The translations under genes were made by a program, and so were the position numbers. A model generated the notes under the pieces. It saw only the letters and a program-made list of their open reading frames with translations. It did not search any database and was not told the DNA's origin. From Flavobacterium sp. LC2016-23 (GTDB taxonomy: Bacteria; Bacteroidota; Bacteroidia; Flavobacteriales; Flavobacteriaceae): a stretch of DNA of 64,000 nucleotides. Positions 19,908 through 28,282 of this stretch are shown piece by piece (the stretch's first letter is position 1; each line of letters opens with the position of its first letter). Location of the stretch: NCBI RefSeq assembly GCF_009674775.1, contig NZ_WKKE01000015.1, forward strand, positions 1-64,000, written 5' to 3'.

Positions 19908-21095
19908 ATGAACACAGAAAACTACGATGTAATTGTTATAGGCGGAGGCGCAATAGGTTTAGCCACTGCTTATCAGCTCGGTAAGCGAAAAGCAAAGACT
20001 TTGGTGCTGGAACAATTTACTTTTGTAAATCAATTAGGGAGTTCTGCGGGCGTGTCACGTCAATTCAGAATCCCATATCCACAGCAATATATGGTACAGA
20101 TGGCTCTGGATGCACAGCCATATTGGGATGAACTGGAAAAAGAAACAGATACAGAGTTACTTGATAAAGTGGGCACACTCTGGTTTGGAGATCCTGCAGT
20201 GCATTCAACAGAAGGAAACATCGCGGAAGCTGAAGAAGCACTAAAAGCTTTAAACGTTCCTTACACGACCCTAACCGCAAAAGAAATCGAGGAAAAATAT
20301 CATTTTAAAAATTTACCGGAAACGTACACCGGACTTTTTCAGCCGGATGGTGCCAGCATTAATTTTAAAGCCACGATTGAGACCCTCTTAAAGCTGTGCA
20401 GGAAAGAAGAGACCGTTCGCCTGGAAGAGAATTCGCCAACACTTAAAATCAATCAAATTGGTAAACTCTTTGAAGTCATCACGCCAAACGGAATTTATAT
20501 CACCGAAAAACTCGCTATCATTCCCGGTCCTTATATCAATAGTGTAATCAATTTACTGGACTTTAAAATAGAGGCTACCTACTGGAACATGTCTTCGTCT
20601 TATTTTAAGAAAATAAATCCGGACATCCAATATCCCACCTGGTTTGTATTTCAAAATGCAACAGGCGAAAATGGCAATCAGTTTTACGGGTTCCCTTCCG
20701 TTGATTGGGATCATCCGGAATACATTCGAGTCGCTCCCGATTTCGTTATAAAACCGCTGGAAGAGCCTGGTGACAGAACCTTAATCCCTAATGAACAGGA
20801 ATTGGGCTATACTTCAGAATGGGTAAAGGAACATATGACCGGATTAAGCACAGAACCCGAATACACTTCAACATGTCTGATTGCCCTGAGTAAAATACCA
20901 AATAAAGAATTGCTGATTGATTTTGCACCAAGCTATGTACCCAATCACAAAAACATCGTCGTATACGCCACCGGATGGGCTGCAAAATTCACCCCTTTCT
21001 TAGGTAAAATCATGTCTGATCTTGTACTGGACGGACACACCGATTTTGATATTAAACCTTTCCAATTAGGACGCAAATTCTTTAAAGCAATTTAA
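19908..21095 (+). CDS. FAD-dependent oxidoreductase, monomeric sarcosine oxidase/DAO family
   Basis: Oxidises a secondary or N-methyl amine (or similar C-N bond) using FAD and O2; the substrate is unknown. N-terminal dinucleotide-binding fold with VIVIGGGAIGLATAYQLGKR and an acidic residue ending the second strand (VLEQF), then SSAGVSRQFRIPYP, typical of the sarcosine oxidase group. The Cys in TSTCLIALSKIPNKELLID lies where monomeric sarcosine oxidase links FAD covalently. The C-terminal ATGWAAKFTPFLGKIMSDL motif completes the FAD site. The ATG at 19908 places GGGAIG at the normal position; an in-frame ATG 30 codons earlier (19818) adds unlikely sequence. Followed after 11 nt by the second oxidase. 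Confidence 0.88.
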   Translation: MNTENYDVIVIGGGAIGLATAYQLGKRKAKTLVLEQFTFVNQLGSSAGVSRQFRIPYPQQYMVQMALDAQPYWDELEKETDTELLDKVGTLWFGDPAVHSTEGNIAEAEEALKALNVPYTTLTAKEIEEKYHFKNLPETYTGLFQPDGASINFKATIETLLKLCRKEETVRLEENSPTLKINQIGKLFEVITPNGIYITEKLAIIPGPYINSVINLLDFKIEATYWNMSSSYFKKINPDIQYPTWFVFQNATGENGNQFYGFPSVDWDHPEYIRVAPDFVIKPLEEPGDRTLIPNEQELGYTSEWVKEHMTGLSTEPEYTSTCLIALSKIPNKELLIDFAPSYVPNHKNIVVYATGWAAKFTPFLGKIMSDLVLDGHTDFDIKPFQLGRKFFKAI

Positions 21096-21106
21096 AAATA
21101 TAGATT

Positions 21107-22867
21107 ATGGATAAAAATACTCCTTTAAACTCAGGAATGAATCCTGATTTAAAAACAGAAGTAGCTGTCATTGGCGCCGGAATGTCCGGATTATACACTG
21201 CTTACCGTCTCGTAACGGATAAAAAGTATAAAGCTGACGAAGTGCAGATTTTCGACATGAACAGTAAATTAGGAGGAAGACTGGAATCTGTAATTATGCC
21301 GGGAATGAATTTCTGGGGTGAATTAGGAGGCATGCGTTACCTTACTTCACAAGAAATTGTAACCACATTAATTGAAGGCTATGTACCACCGGAAAATCCG
21401 AACATACGCATTCCTGTTCTGAAAGACAAAATGACGCCAGTTCCATTTCCTATGGGAGAATCCTCAAAACTATTAATGTATCTGAGAAAAGAGCGTTTTA
21501 AACAGGATGCCTGGAACGTAGCGCAGGAGCAGAATCAAAAACTGCCAACCCGATATTACCTGAATGACAATGATTTTGGCTTCAGTTCAGATCAGTTGTT
21601 CAATAAAATCATTTATGATGTTTTAATGGCCGATTCGTGGGTGGCTGCAAAGTATGGCAAAAAGATTAAGCAGGGCCCTTCAATCTATGATTATGCCTTT
21701 GAATTAACCAGTAGAGACTGGGATGATATAAAGCCTAAATTGGTATACAATTTTCCGAATTCTCCCTACAACAAACGTAAAGTAAACGATTTGGGATTCT
21801 GGAATTTAATCAAAGACCAGGTTTCACAGGAAGGATATGAATTTTTAGCAAATGCCGGAGGATATTATTCGAATACCATCAATTGGAATTCAGCAGAAGC
21901 TTTTCCTTATATGGTTGGGGATTTCTCTGCAGGAACCATTTACAAAACTATTGAAGAAGGGTATGACAGCATCGCTTATGCGATAGCAAATTCCTATACA
22001 GATCATGACGGTGCCTGCATCTGGTCTGAAAACAAACTGCTTACTTTCACAAAGGAACATCCTTCAAAAAGCACCCATAAATACCAGCTGACTTTTCTGA
22101 ACCTAAAAACCAATACAGAATGGAACGTGTATGCCAATACCTTAGTTCTTGCCATGCCGAGAAAATCGCTGGAACTTTTAGATCAGGAAAATTTCTTTTT
22201 CAATTGTAATGAAAATTCGGTTTTAAATACCAATATCCGCTCCGTAATTATGGAACCGGCTTTTAAGATATTAATGGGCTTTCCCTATCCGTGGTGGAAA
22301 GAATTGGGAATTGATTCAGGACATTCCATTACCGATTTACCAATGAGACAGTGTTATTATTTTGGCACAGATCCCGAAACTGATAATTCGATGTTGCTGG
22401 GAAGTTATGGAGATATGGAAACGGAGACCTTCTGGAAAGCACTTTCTGATGATAAAGTACTTTTTGAGGTAAAACCGGCAAAATCAGCATCATTAAAAGA
22501 ACTGCATGAACTAAATGATGTTCAGGCTACTAAAATGATGGTCGGAGAGGTAATGAACCAGCTTCGCGAACTGCACGGCCCCGATGTAATCATACCGGAA
22601 CCTTATGTAACTTATTTTAAAGACTGGACAGATGACCCTTTTGGTGCAGGATATCACGCCTGGAAAGCCGGATTTTCTGTTGAAAACGTAATGCCTTACA
22701 TGAGAAAACCGGTAGCTGATGAGCAGATCCATATTTGCGGAGAAGCCTATTCAGATCAGCAAGGCTGGGTTGAAGGTGCTTTCTGTGAAGCAGAAAAAAT
22801 GCTGCAGGAATATTTTGGACTGGATCGCCCCATCTGGCTGTCTCCGGATTACTATCTGGGATGGTAA
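21107..22867 (+). CDS. Flavin amine oxidase / L-amino-acid oxidase family protein
   Basis: FAD enzyme of the monoamine oxidase fold, 586 aa. N-terminal VAVIGAGMSGLYTAYRL with FDMNSKLGGRLES (the GG motif that binds FAD), FWGELGGMRY (active-site loop of amino-acid oxidases), and C-terminal IHICGEAYSDQQGWVEGAFCEAEKML. No signal peptide. The long central helical region resembles bacterial L-amino-acid oxidases such as lysine or tryptophan oxidases. Sits 11 nt after another flavin oxidase and 33 nt before a small gene, so the three form one unit. Two oxidases of different folds acting in sequence suggest a pathway that modifies an amine or amino acid; product unknown. Confidence 0.88.
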   Translation: MDKNTPLNSGMNPDLKTEVAVIGAGMSGLYTAYRLVTDKKYKADEVQIFDMNSKLGGRLESVIMPGMNFWGELGGMRYLTSQEIVTTLIEGYVPPENPNIRIPVLKDKMTPVPFPMGESSKLLMYLRKERFKQDAWNVAQEQNQKLPTRYYLNDNDFGFSSDQLFNKIIYDVLMADSWVAAKYGKKIKQGPSIYDYAFELTSRDWDDIKPKLVYNFPNSPYNKRKVNDLGFWNLIKDQVSQEGYEFLANAGGYYSNTINWNSAEAFPYMVGDFSAGTIYKTIEEGYDSIAYAIANSYTDHDGACIWSENKLLTFTKEHPSKSTHKYQLTFLNLKTNTEWNVYANTLVLAMPRKSLELLDQENFFFNCNENSVLNTNIRSVIMEPAFKILMGFPYPWWKELGIDSGHSITDLPMRQCYYFGTDPETDNSMLLGSYGDMETETFWKALSDDKVLFEVKPAKSASLKELHELNDVQATKMMVGEVMNQLRELHGPDVIIPEPYVTYFKDWTDDPFGAGYHAWKAGFSVENVMPYMRKPVADEQIHICGEAYSDQQGWVEGAFCEAEKMLQEYFGLDRPIWLSPDYYLGW

Positions 22868-22900
22868 GGTTAACTTTTATAAAAAGAAAAATCGAGAACT

Positions 22901-23107
22901 ATGGGCGGAGCCGGTGCCAGTGAAACCAGACCTATAAATCTTGACAAACCTGCGCCTGACCGGATATTTCAAAAACTGGATTGTCTTACTGATACTGATA
23001 AAAATAAAATCTACACGCAGCGAATATTGGCGCATCCTTTATATCCTTATTCCGTAAGGCCTGATTTACGACTTCGTGATGCCAACAAGGGAAAATATAA
23101 AAAATAA
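22901..23107 (+). CDS. Small charged protein of the oxidase cluster (68 aa, perhaps truncated)
   Basis: Not recognised. The start MGGAGASETRPINLDKP, one Cys at about residue 28, and a basic C-terminus (RLRDANKGKYKK) show the composition of a soluble protein. It lies 33 nt after the L-amino-acid-oxidase-like gene, in the same direction. The frame ends at TAA 23105-23107 and then stays open for 36 codons with sensible composition (next entry), so the 68-aa product may be a truncated form of a protein of about 105 aa. Confidence 0.55.
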   Translation: MGGAGASETRPINLDKPAPDRIFQKLDCLTDTDKNKIYTQRILAHPLYPYSVRPDLRLRDANKGKYKK

Positions 23108-23218
23108 TGTACTGATCAAGATGTTTCTGATGAGCAGAGAAGTGTAATTCAAGAACAGTTTTTTAACGCTAATAAAAGCAAAGCTCCTGCTTCAGGATGT
23201 CATTACCATAAAGAGTAA
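23108..23218 (+). pseudogene. In-frame continuation of the small gene after TAA
   Basis: Directly after the TAA at 23105-23107 the same frame encodes CTDQDVSDEQ... and ends SGCHYHKE at a TAA (23216-23218), 36 codons. There is no usable ATG in this part. The residues are polar and varied like a real protein tail, and the end carries a Cys/His group. Three readings: a nonsense mutation in a 105-aa gene, programmed stop readthrough, or chance. Confidence 0.4.
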
Positions 23219-23282
23219 AGATTTGAAAAAAAGATGCTTAAAAACCATAAAAGTAAAAGACTGATAAAGTCCAATTCCTATG

Positions 23283-23324
23283 AAATGCCCCCATAAAGTG
23301 AGATACTTTTTGGGGGCATTTTTA
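23283..23324 (+). terminator. Intrinsic terminator closing the oxidase cluster
   Basis: Perfect stem AAATGCCCCC/GGGGGCATTT (23283-23292, 23312-23321) followed by T residues. Its position about 65 bp after the interrupted small gene supports that gene being part of the transcript. Confidence 0.85.
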
Positions 23325-23380
23325 TTTCAGTGGATTTTTTGTTTGGTTAAAAACAGCGCTAATTAAAAGAGTAGTTGTTT

Positions 23381-23848
23381 TTAAATTGGAGAGCCCGGAA
23401 AGGCTTCGGATATAAATTGCTGAAGCCCTGCTTCTTCAAGTATTTCAATTGAAAATTCGCCAAAACGTTTTGGAAGCCAAATTATTCGGATTCCACTTGG
23501 GGAACTTAGGCTTTCCCGTGTTAAAACAGTTCCATTTTCATCCTCCGGCTGGACACCCGAGGCTACTAATTCGTCAAAGGCTGCTTCAATATCCGGGGTC
23601 GAGTAGCAGTGGCGGTAAATCGTTCCTTCACCTTTTGTATCCAATAGATTTTTTAGATTTCCGGAAAAAGGCTGCACAAGCATAAAACGCTCCCTGCCAA
23701 TTCTTAAAACGGCATAAGTTACATGCAGCTCACCTCTCTCCCAAGTGAATTTTTTGGAGATCTCGGCCCCAAGAATTCTTGCATAATAGGCACAGGCAGT
23801 CTCAAGATCTTTCACTAAAATATCGATGTGGCTAAACTTAAGGTCCAT
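23381..23848 (-). CDS. VOC (glyoxalase/bleomycin-resistance fold) family protein
   Basis: Small metalloprotein-fold protein of 155 aa with two beta-alpha-beta-beta-beta modules: FSHIDILVKDLETACAYYARILGAE at the N-terminus and FDELVASGVQPE...LSSPSGIRIIWLP...IEILE at the C-terminus. His7 in FSHIDI and E in FSIEILE are at the usual metal-ligand places. Family members include glyoxalase I, dioxygenases and antibiotic-binding proteins; the substrate cannot be told from sequence. Single gene. Confidence 0.85.
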   Translation of the reverse strand: MDLKFSHIDILVKDLETACAYYARILGAEISKKFTWERGELHVTYAVLRIGRERFMLVQPFSGNLKNLLDTKGEGTIYRHCYSTPDIEAAFDELVASGVQPEDENGTVLTRESLSSPSGIRIIWLPKRFGEFSIEILEEAGLQQFISEAFPGSPI

Positions 23849-24052
23849 TGGTGCACTTGTGTTTTGGTTCGGTTGATTTTGCGGGTTTAATGAAGCTAAT
23901 TCTGGGCTAAAATAAGGCTTTGAAAGTCATTTAAAAATAAACAGCATGTTTTTTTAATAATAATCTGTTTTTAAACCTGCTGTTTTTATATAGGTTGAAA
24001 ATAAAAATCATTTAGCCGGCTTTCGACTTCTTCTCTTTATTATCGGTACATT

Positions 24053-24949
24053 TTAAAGAGGCAGTTTTGATAACAATAATTTGATATTCCCTAAAACAAG
24101 TTCAGGCTCTTCAAGCTGGATAAAATGTCCCGATTTTACCGTTGTAATATGTGTGAAATCTGTCACGCCGGCTTTTAATGCTTCTTTAGAGTCATACCAT
24201 AATTGTCTGTCGGCGGCATCATGTTCGGGATCAATTTTCATACTTGTTATGGCAATAACCGGAACGTCCGGCAGATTAGGCAGCATTGCGGCGTATTTAA
24301 AATCCGCAATGAGTTGCAGTGTTTCTTGTGCGATACCTGAATTTACACCATACGTATTTTTATAGTTATTGTAAAAGACATCGATCTGGTCCTGTGAAAA
24401 ATGATTGTACTTTTCGTGAGAAGCATCAACAAATACTAAACCGGCCACTTTTGCCGGATTTTTTATAGCATAATCACGAATGATCACACCTCCTAACGAA
24501 TGCCCAACCAGTATTACTTTTCTGCCTTGTGCAAACTGATCTACGACTTTTTCAAGCTCAGACCGTAAGGTATTTATAGTTCTGGGTGCTGTGCTAAAAC
24601 CTGATTTTCCATAGCCGGCCCTGTCATATAGCAAAACATCCGAATCTAAAAAATGGGCTATCGACAAGATCTCTGATGATTCTCCGGTGCTGTACCAGGA
24701 GGTGTGGTCATTTCCATGACCTGATTCAAAAACAACCAGATATTTCGATTTATTGGAAACCGTATAGCTCATGAGTTTATGAGTTCCTAAGTCTACAGAA
24801 GTTCCAGGATATTCCCCGACGGTCTTTTGATCATCATCTGAGCAGGAACTAAAAGAGAAAGCACAAATAGTTATTATAAAAATACAGCGTAATCCGCCTT
24901 TGTGCAGCTTTAATTTTGCGAGTGTGTTTTTTAAGATTGTCAATAGCAT
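24053..24949 (-). CDS. Alpha/beta-hydrolase, lipoprotein
   Basis: Serine hydrolase of 298 aa. An extended N-terminus leads to a lipoprotein signal with Cys36 (AFSFSSCSDDD). Hydrolase core: FESGHGNDHTSW (oxyanion region), LLYDRAGYGKSG, nucleophile S151 in VGHSLGGV, and a late His in KSGHFIQLEEPE. Likely an esterase or lactonase anchored in the cell envelope. It lies about 0.1 kb downstream of a membrane AraC regulator on the same strand, which may control it. Confidence 0.88.
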   Translation of the reverse strand: MLLTILKNTLAKLKLHKGGLRCIFIITICAFSFSSCSDDDQKTVGEYPGTSVDLGTHKLMSYTVSNKSKYLVVFESGHGNDHTSWYSTGESSEILSIAHFLDSDVLLYDRAGYGKSGFSTAPRTINTLRSELEKVVDQFAQGRKVILVGHSLGGVIIRDYAIKNPAKVAGLVFVDASHEKYNHFSQDQIDVFYNNYKNTYGVNSGIAQETLQLIADFKYAAMLPNLPDVPVIAITSMKIDPEHDAADRQLWYDSKEALKAGVTDFTHITTVKSGHFIQLEEPELVLGNIKLLLSKLPL

Positions 24950-25054
24950 TTTGGGTTTGTTTTTAAGTAAATTCGATACAAATATTACTATTATTTGCCA
25001 TCCTAAAGTTCGGATTGATAAATCAGAACCTATTCTTAAAACCTCAAATGCTAT

Positions 25055-26194
25055 TTATATAGTTGTGGCAGCTGTTTTTTTAAATTCAGAAGGAGTCTGA
25101 TTGGTGCTTTTTTTGAAAGTAGTGTTAAAGACGGTCTTCGAATTAAAACCGACTTCAAACGCAATTCCCAATAAACTTAAATGCTCCATATCAGGATTTT
25201 GAATCAGTTTTTTGGCTTCTTCGATTCGATAGCGGTTAACGAACTGATAAAAATTTTCATCACAGCCTTTATTGATAATGTAAGAAAGAATATGAGATGA
25301 AATATCCAGTTGGGAAGCCAGTTTGAATAAACTCAATTCGGGGTCCAAAAAAGGTTTTTTATCCTCCATTACCTGAATTAAAATGGATTTCATGACTTCT
25401 AAATCCGTATCCGAAATTAGTTTTTTCTGGTTTACCTCCGGAATTGAAGCTTCAGTGATAAGGACTTCAATTTGTTCTTTTTCACGTTTATCAGGCTGAT
25501 AAAATTCCTTTTGTTTTAAAGAAAAATAGGTAATAAAAAAAATCGCGCCCAAATAAATCAGACTCGCAAAATGGTCAAAAAAAGCATTGGTTTTTGCGGC
25601 TTTAAAAACAATATCAAATAACCAGAGAGTAGTGATTATCAACACGCAAATTACCACCTTCTTTAACCATTTTAAATTGATTGCAGTGGTATTGGAAGTG
25701 TAAAGGAACAAATGCTTCTGATAAGCGGTAATTTCACGGTACGCCGCAATACAATACGCAGTGACCTGAAAACAAAAAACAAAATTAAAAACGACACTAA
25801 TTACGGCAGCATTCTTTTTATCGGCTGCTGTAGGAGGCGGTACTTCGATCAGGAGTGAAAGAGAGAGTAATAATAAAATGATCAAAGCAAATGCAAAATG
25901 CAAATGATCTTTTACCCGCCATTGCCTGTCAGGCTGAATAAAATAAAGGATACTAAAATAAAAAACAGGTGCGACTATAAAATCGGTTATGCCCAGAAAA
26001 TCATTGAGAGGCGTCCTCGTTTTCAAAAACTCAGTTTTCTCCAGTAAATCGTTGAACTGAATCAGGAAAATACACAAAATAAAGGCGCCAAACCATCGGT
26101 TAACGGTTCCATTTGCCTGATTAATATTGGCAAACAGCAAAAAAGCCAGTAATAAAGTTGTTCCCGCAACAAAGAAGCTCAGTAGTTGATCCAT
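25055..26194 (-). CDS. Membrane-bound AraC-family transcriptional regulator
   Basis: About seven N-terminal membrane helices (residues 1-215: LLSFFVAGTTLLLAFLLF, WFGAFILCIFLIQF, FIVAPVFYFSILYF and others), a linker, and a C-terminal AraC HTH pair (LFKLASQLDISSHILSYIINKG and LSLLGIAFEVGFNSKTVFNTTFKKSTNQTPSEFKK). Bacteroidota have many such 7TM-AraC proteins; signals are mostly unknown. The ATG at 26194 is chosen over an in-frame TTG three codons earlier. Its neighbour downstream is the alpha/beta-hydrolase. Confidence 0.88.
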   Translation of the reverse strand: MDQLLSFFVAGTTLLLAFLLFANINQANGTVNRWFGAFILCIFLIQFNDLLEKTEFLKTRTPLNDFLGITDFIVAPVFYFSILYFIQPDRQWRVKDHLHFAFALIILLLLSLSLLIEVPPPTAADKKNAAVISVVFNFVFCFQVTAYCIAAYREITAYQKHLFLYTSNTTAINLKWLKKVVICVLIITTLWLFDIVFKAAKTNAFFDHFASLIYLGAIFFITYFSLKQKEFYQPDKREKEQIEVLITEASIPEVNQKKLISDTDLEVMKSILIQVMEDKKPFLDPELSLFKLASQLDISSHILSYIINKGCDENFYQFVNRYRIEEAKKLIQNPDMEHLSLLGIAFEVGFNSKTVFNTTFKKSTNQTPSEFKKTAATTI

Positions 26195-26546
26195 TAAAAG
26201 CAATTTTTAAATCTGATATTTTTAAATCGATTTTGTAAAGATAAAATTACTACTATTTATTTCAGTATTGCGGGATGCTTTTTCAAGTCTTTTGCTGCAC
26301 TGAATTCAAATCGCAAGCAGCCCCCTGTTATTTTTTGTTCCGCTGCGGGCAGAAAGATCGTTTAAATTTAGAAGTATAAAACATTATTCCCAGTAATTAA
26401 CTGATAAAAACCACTTGTTACAGTAAGCTGCCATTTATTGTAAGTAGGAAACCTTGCGGCTTATTAGGTTATAAATTTGCACCCGATTAAGAAAAAGCAT
26501 AGAATTTAAACTAAATTTTTTTTAAACATTTTAATAAATACTGAAA
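26195..26546. other. Intergenic region with divergent promoters
   Basis: No gene. It separates the AraC gene (minus) from a lipoprotein gene (plus) and must hold both promoters; the better candidate is listed at 26454-26479. Confidence 0.5.
26454..26479 (+). promoter_or_regulatory. Candidate Bacteroidota promoter for the lipoprotein gene
   Basis: TAAATTTG at 26472-26479 matches the TAnnTTTG -7 consensus; TTG at 26454-26456 is a possible -33 element, though the gap of 15 nt is a little short. About 65 bp before the ATG. Confidence 0.4.
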
Positions 26547-27920
26547 ATGAAAAAAATACTATTTTTAAGCTTCGTTTTAGCTTTTATGTCTTGTTCTAAA
26601 GATGAAAATGAAGCTGTTACAGAGAATATCAAACCAGGCTTGGCAGAAGAAGTGAATGCTGATCCGTTAAGTGGGTATTCTTCTTTTGAGGTCACATTAC
26701 CCGAGAACCTGAGAGCACTGACTTCGGCTGCAAATGCGACATTTGCGGTTTGGCCAAGTATTTTCTTTTCTGCAAACGACGATAATACGATCGATGTTTA
26801 CTGGGAGGGAAGCAATACGGCACTGGATGGACACAGGCATTTTACAAAGATTTCATTGCAAAGCAAGCAGATAGTGGCGGAGAATCCGCTGCCGGCAGCT
26901 TTAAATCTTGGGAATACCCGCTTTTTGGGTTACGATAAAATCAGTGGAGGGCGTTATATAATGGGAACATCAGATGTAAATCCGGATAATCAGTTGCGAA
27001 AAAATCCGAAGCTGTATTGTTTTGACAGTAATGGGACTGTAAAATATACTATCGATCTATGGAAAGACTGCGATCCGGCCAATATAGCGACAGGTCAGGC
27101 CGGACAGGCTATAATGACATACAATAAAGCAGGGGATACTTTCGGGGTTTATATGGGACACCGGGCCTCGGGACATCAGGCCGGCTGGTTAGGCTTCTAC
27201 AAAGCCGATACAGGCGAAAGAACTCAATTGAGAGACTGGTATATTTCTCACAACTTCGACCAGAGACTTCTGCCGCTTCCGGATGGTCGTTATGTGGCAC
27301 TTGCTCATGGCGATGCACTTCCCAAACGATCTTTGTTCGTAGAGGGCTGGGATGTTAATAAAGGAAGATTGAACTGGCTCAACTACTTTGATATTCCAGG
27401 AAATAGTGGTGATAATGTCACAAAATCATCAACCGGAGAGGTCATTAATTTACCGAATGGTAACGTGGCTATTGTCTATGCTACCCAAAGAGACCATAGT
27501 ACAGATAAAATAGTTCGTGATGTTCGTGTTGCTATTGTTTCCGGTATAGGAACCAGTGCACAGAAAGTAATTAAAGAGAATTGGTTAACCAACTATGCCA
27601 ATACTGAGATTGATGAAACAGCAGGCTGGGGGATGCAGATTGGAACTTATTCTGAGGACAAGCTGTTTCTAGCCTGGAATGTTTTTAAGACGCAGCAAAG
27701 TAATAAAATTGAAAAGACCACTTTTGCCCTGCTGGACAATGAAGGAAATCTGTTAAAAACAAAAGATACCCTGGTAAATACTTCAAAAAAGGAAGGAATA
27801 AAAATGATTCAGCCCGCGCAGACTATGAGAAAAACCACTGACGGGAAGTATTTGATTTTCCTTTCCGAAGGTTCTGATTCTAATAAGTTAAGGATTAATA
27901 TGATGCAGGTAAAAAAGTAA
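26547..27920 (+). CDS. Lipoprotein of unknown function (457 aa)
   Basis: Signal with Cys16 (LAFMSCSKDENE), so it is a lipoprotein. The mature part has repeated short beta blades (FLGYDKISGGRYIMGTSD, LPDGRYVALAHGD, LPNGNVAIVYATQ, TTDGKYLIFLSEG), which suggests a beta-propeller. I do not recognise a family or active site. It is flanked by its own promoter candidate and an intrinsic terminator, so it is transcribed alone. Role unknown. Confidence 0.75.
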   Translation: MKKILFLSFVLAFMSCSKDENEAVTENIKPGLAEEVNADPLSGYSSFEVTLPENLRALTSAANATFAVWPSIFFSANDDNTIDVYWEGSNTALDGHRHFTKISLQSKQIVAENPLPAALNLGNTRFLGYDKISGGRYIMGTSDVNPDNQLRKNPKLYCFDSNGTVKYTIDLWKDCDPANIATGQAGQAIMTYNKAGDTFGVYMGHRASGHQAGWLGFYKADTGERTQLRDWYISHNFDQRLLPLPDGRYVALAHGDALPKRSLFVEGWDVNKGRLNWLNYFDIPGNSGDNVTKSSTGEVINLPNGNVAIVYATQRDHSTDKIVRDVRVAIVSGIGTSAQKVIKENWLTNYANTEIDETAGWGMQIGTYSEDKLFLAWNVFKTQQSNKIEKTTFALLDNEGNLLKTKDTLVNTSKKEGIKMIQPAQTMRKTTDGKYLIFLSEGSDSNKLRINMMQVKK

Positions 27921-27982
27921 ATAGCTTAGGGAATGTTTTGAGATGAGGTTTTACAAAAAAAACTTGTAGTTAACTGAAAAGA

Positions 27983-28018
27983 AGAGATGATCTTGATGGG
28001 TCGTCTCTTTTTTTTTTG
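27983..28018 (+). terminator. Intrinsic terminator of the lipoprotein gene
   Basis: Stem AGAGATGA/TCGTCTCT (27983-27990, 28001-28008, one G-T pair) followed by a long T-run. Confidence 0.75.
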
Positions 28019-28090
28019 GTTTCTGAATACTTTCAATTTTATCTTAAATGATTTTGTTTTAAAGCTACAAGTAAGCTGTCTTGAAATAAA

Positions 28091-28178
28091 TAAAAAAAGT
28101 CCCACCGAAGCAGGACTAAAGATTTTCATCTACGGCATATAGCCTTATTGTGATAAGATTAAAGATTAGAGATTTTAA
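28091..28178 (-). ncRNA. tracrRNA of the type II-C CRISPR system
   Basis: Minus-strand RNA. Its anti-repeat (28148-28172) reads TCTCTAATCTTTAATC, then a mismatched patch, then CACAA, and is complementary to the first 26 or so bases of the CRISPR repeat. Next come AAUAAGGC and a GGC...GCC nexus-like hairpin (about 28131-28146), the same order as in the Neisseria II-C tracrRNA, and a terminator hairpin GTCCTGC-TTCG-GTGGGAC with seven T (28091-28116). A TATATTTA box (28186-28193, minus strand) sits about where a -7 element should be; no clear -33 box was seen. It is divergent from cas9 and guides RNase III processing and Cas9 loading. The 5' end is estimated. Confidence 0.88.
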
Positions 28179-28210
28179 TCAGTTGTAAATATATAGAAAA
28201 ATTAAATTGG

Positions 28211-28245
28211 TTTGAATAAGGAAAACCGTAATTACTTTAATTTTT
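28211..28245 (+). promoter_or_regulatory. Candidate cas9 promoter
   Basis: TTTG at 28211-28214 and TAATTTTT at 28238-28245 resemble the Bacteroidota -33 and -7 elements with a 23-nt gap, 37 bp before the cas9 ATG. Weak match. Confidence 0.35.
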
Positions 28246-28282
28246 TTTATAGTAAATTCAGTGCAGATTAAATTTAAGAAAT

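Noticed and set aside
23939-23985. Inverted AAACAGCA/TGCTGTTT between the VOC and hydrolase genes
   Set aside because: The loop is 31 nt and no plus-strand gene ends here, so I do not call a terminator.
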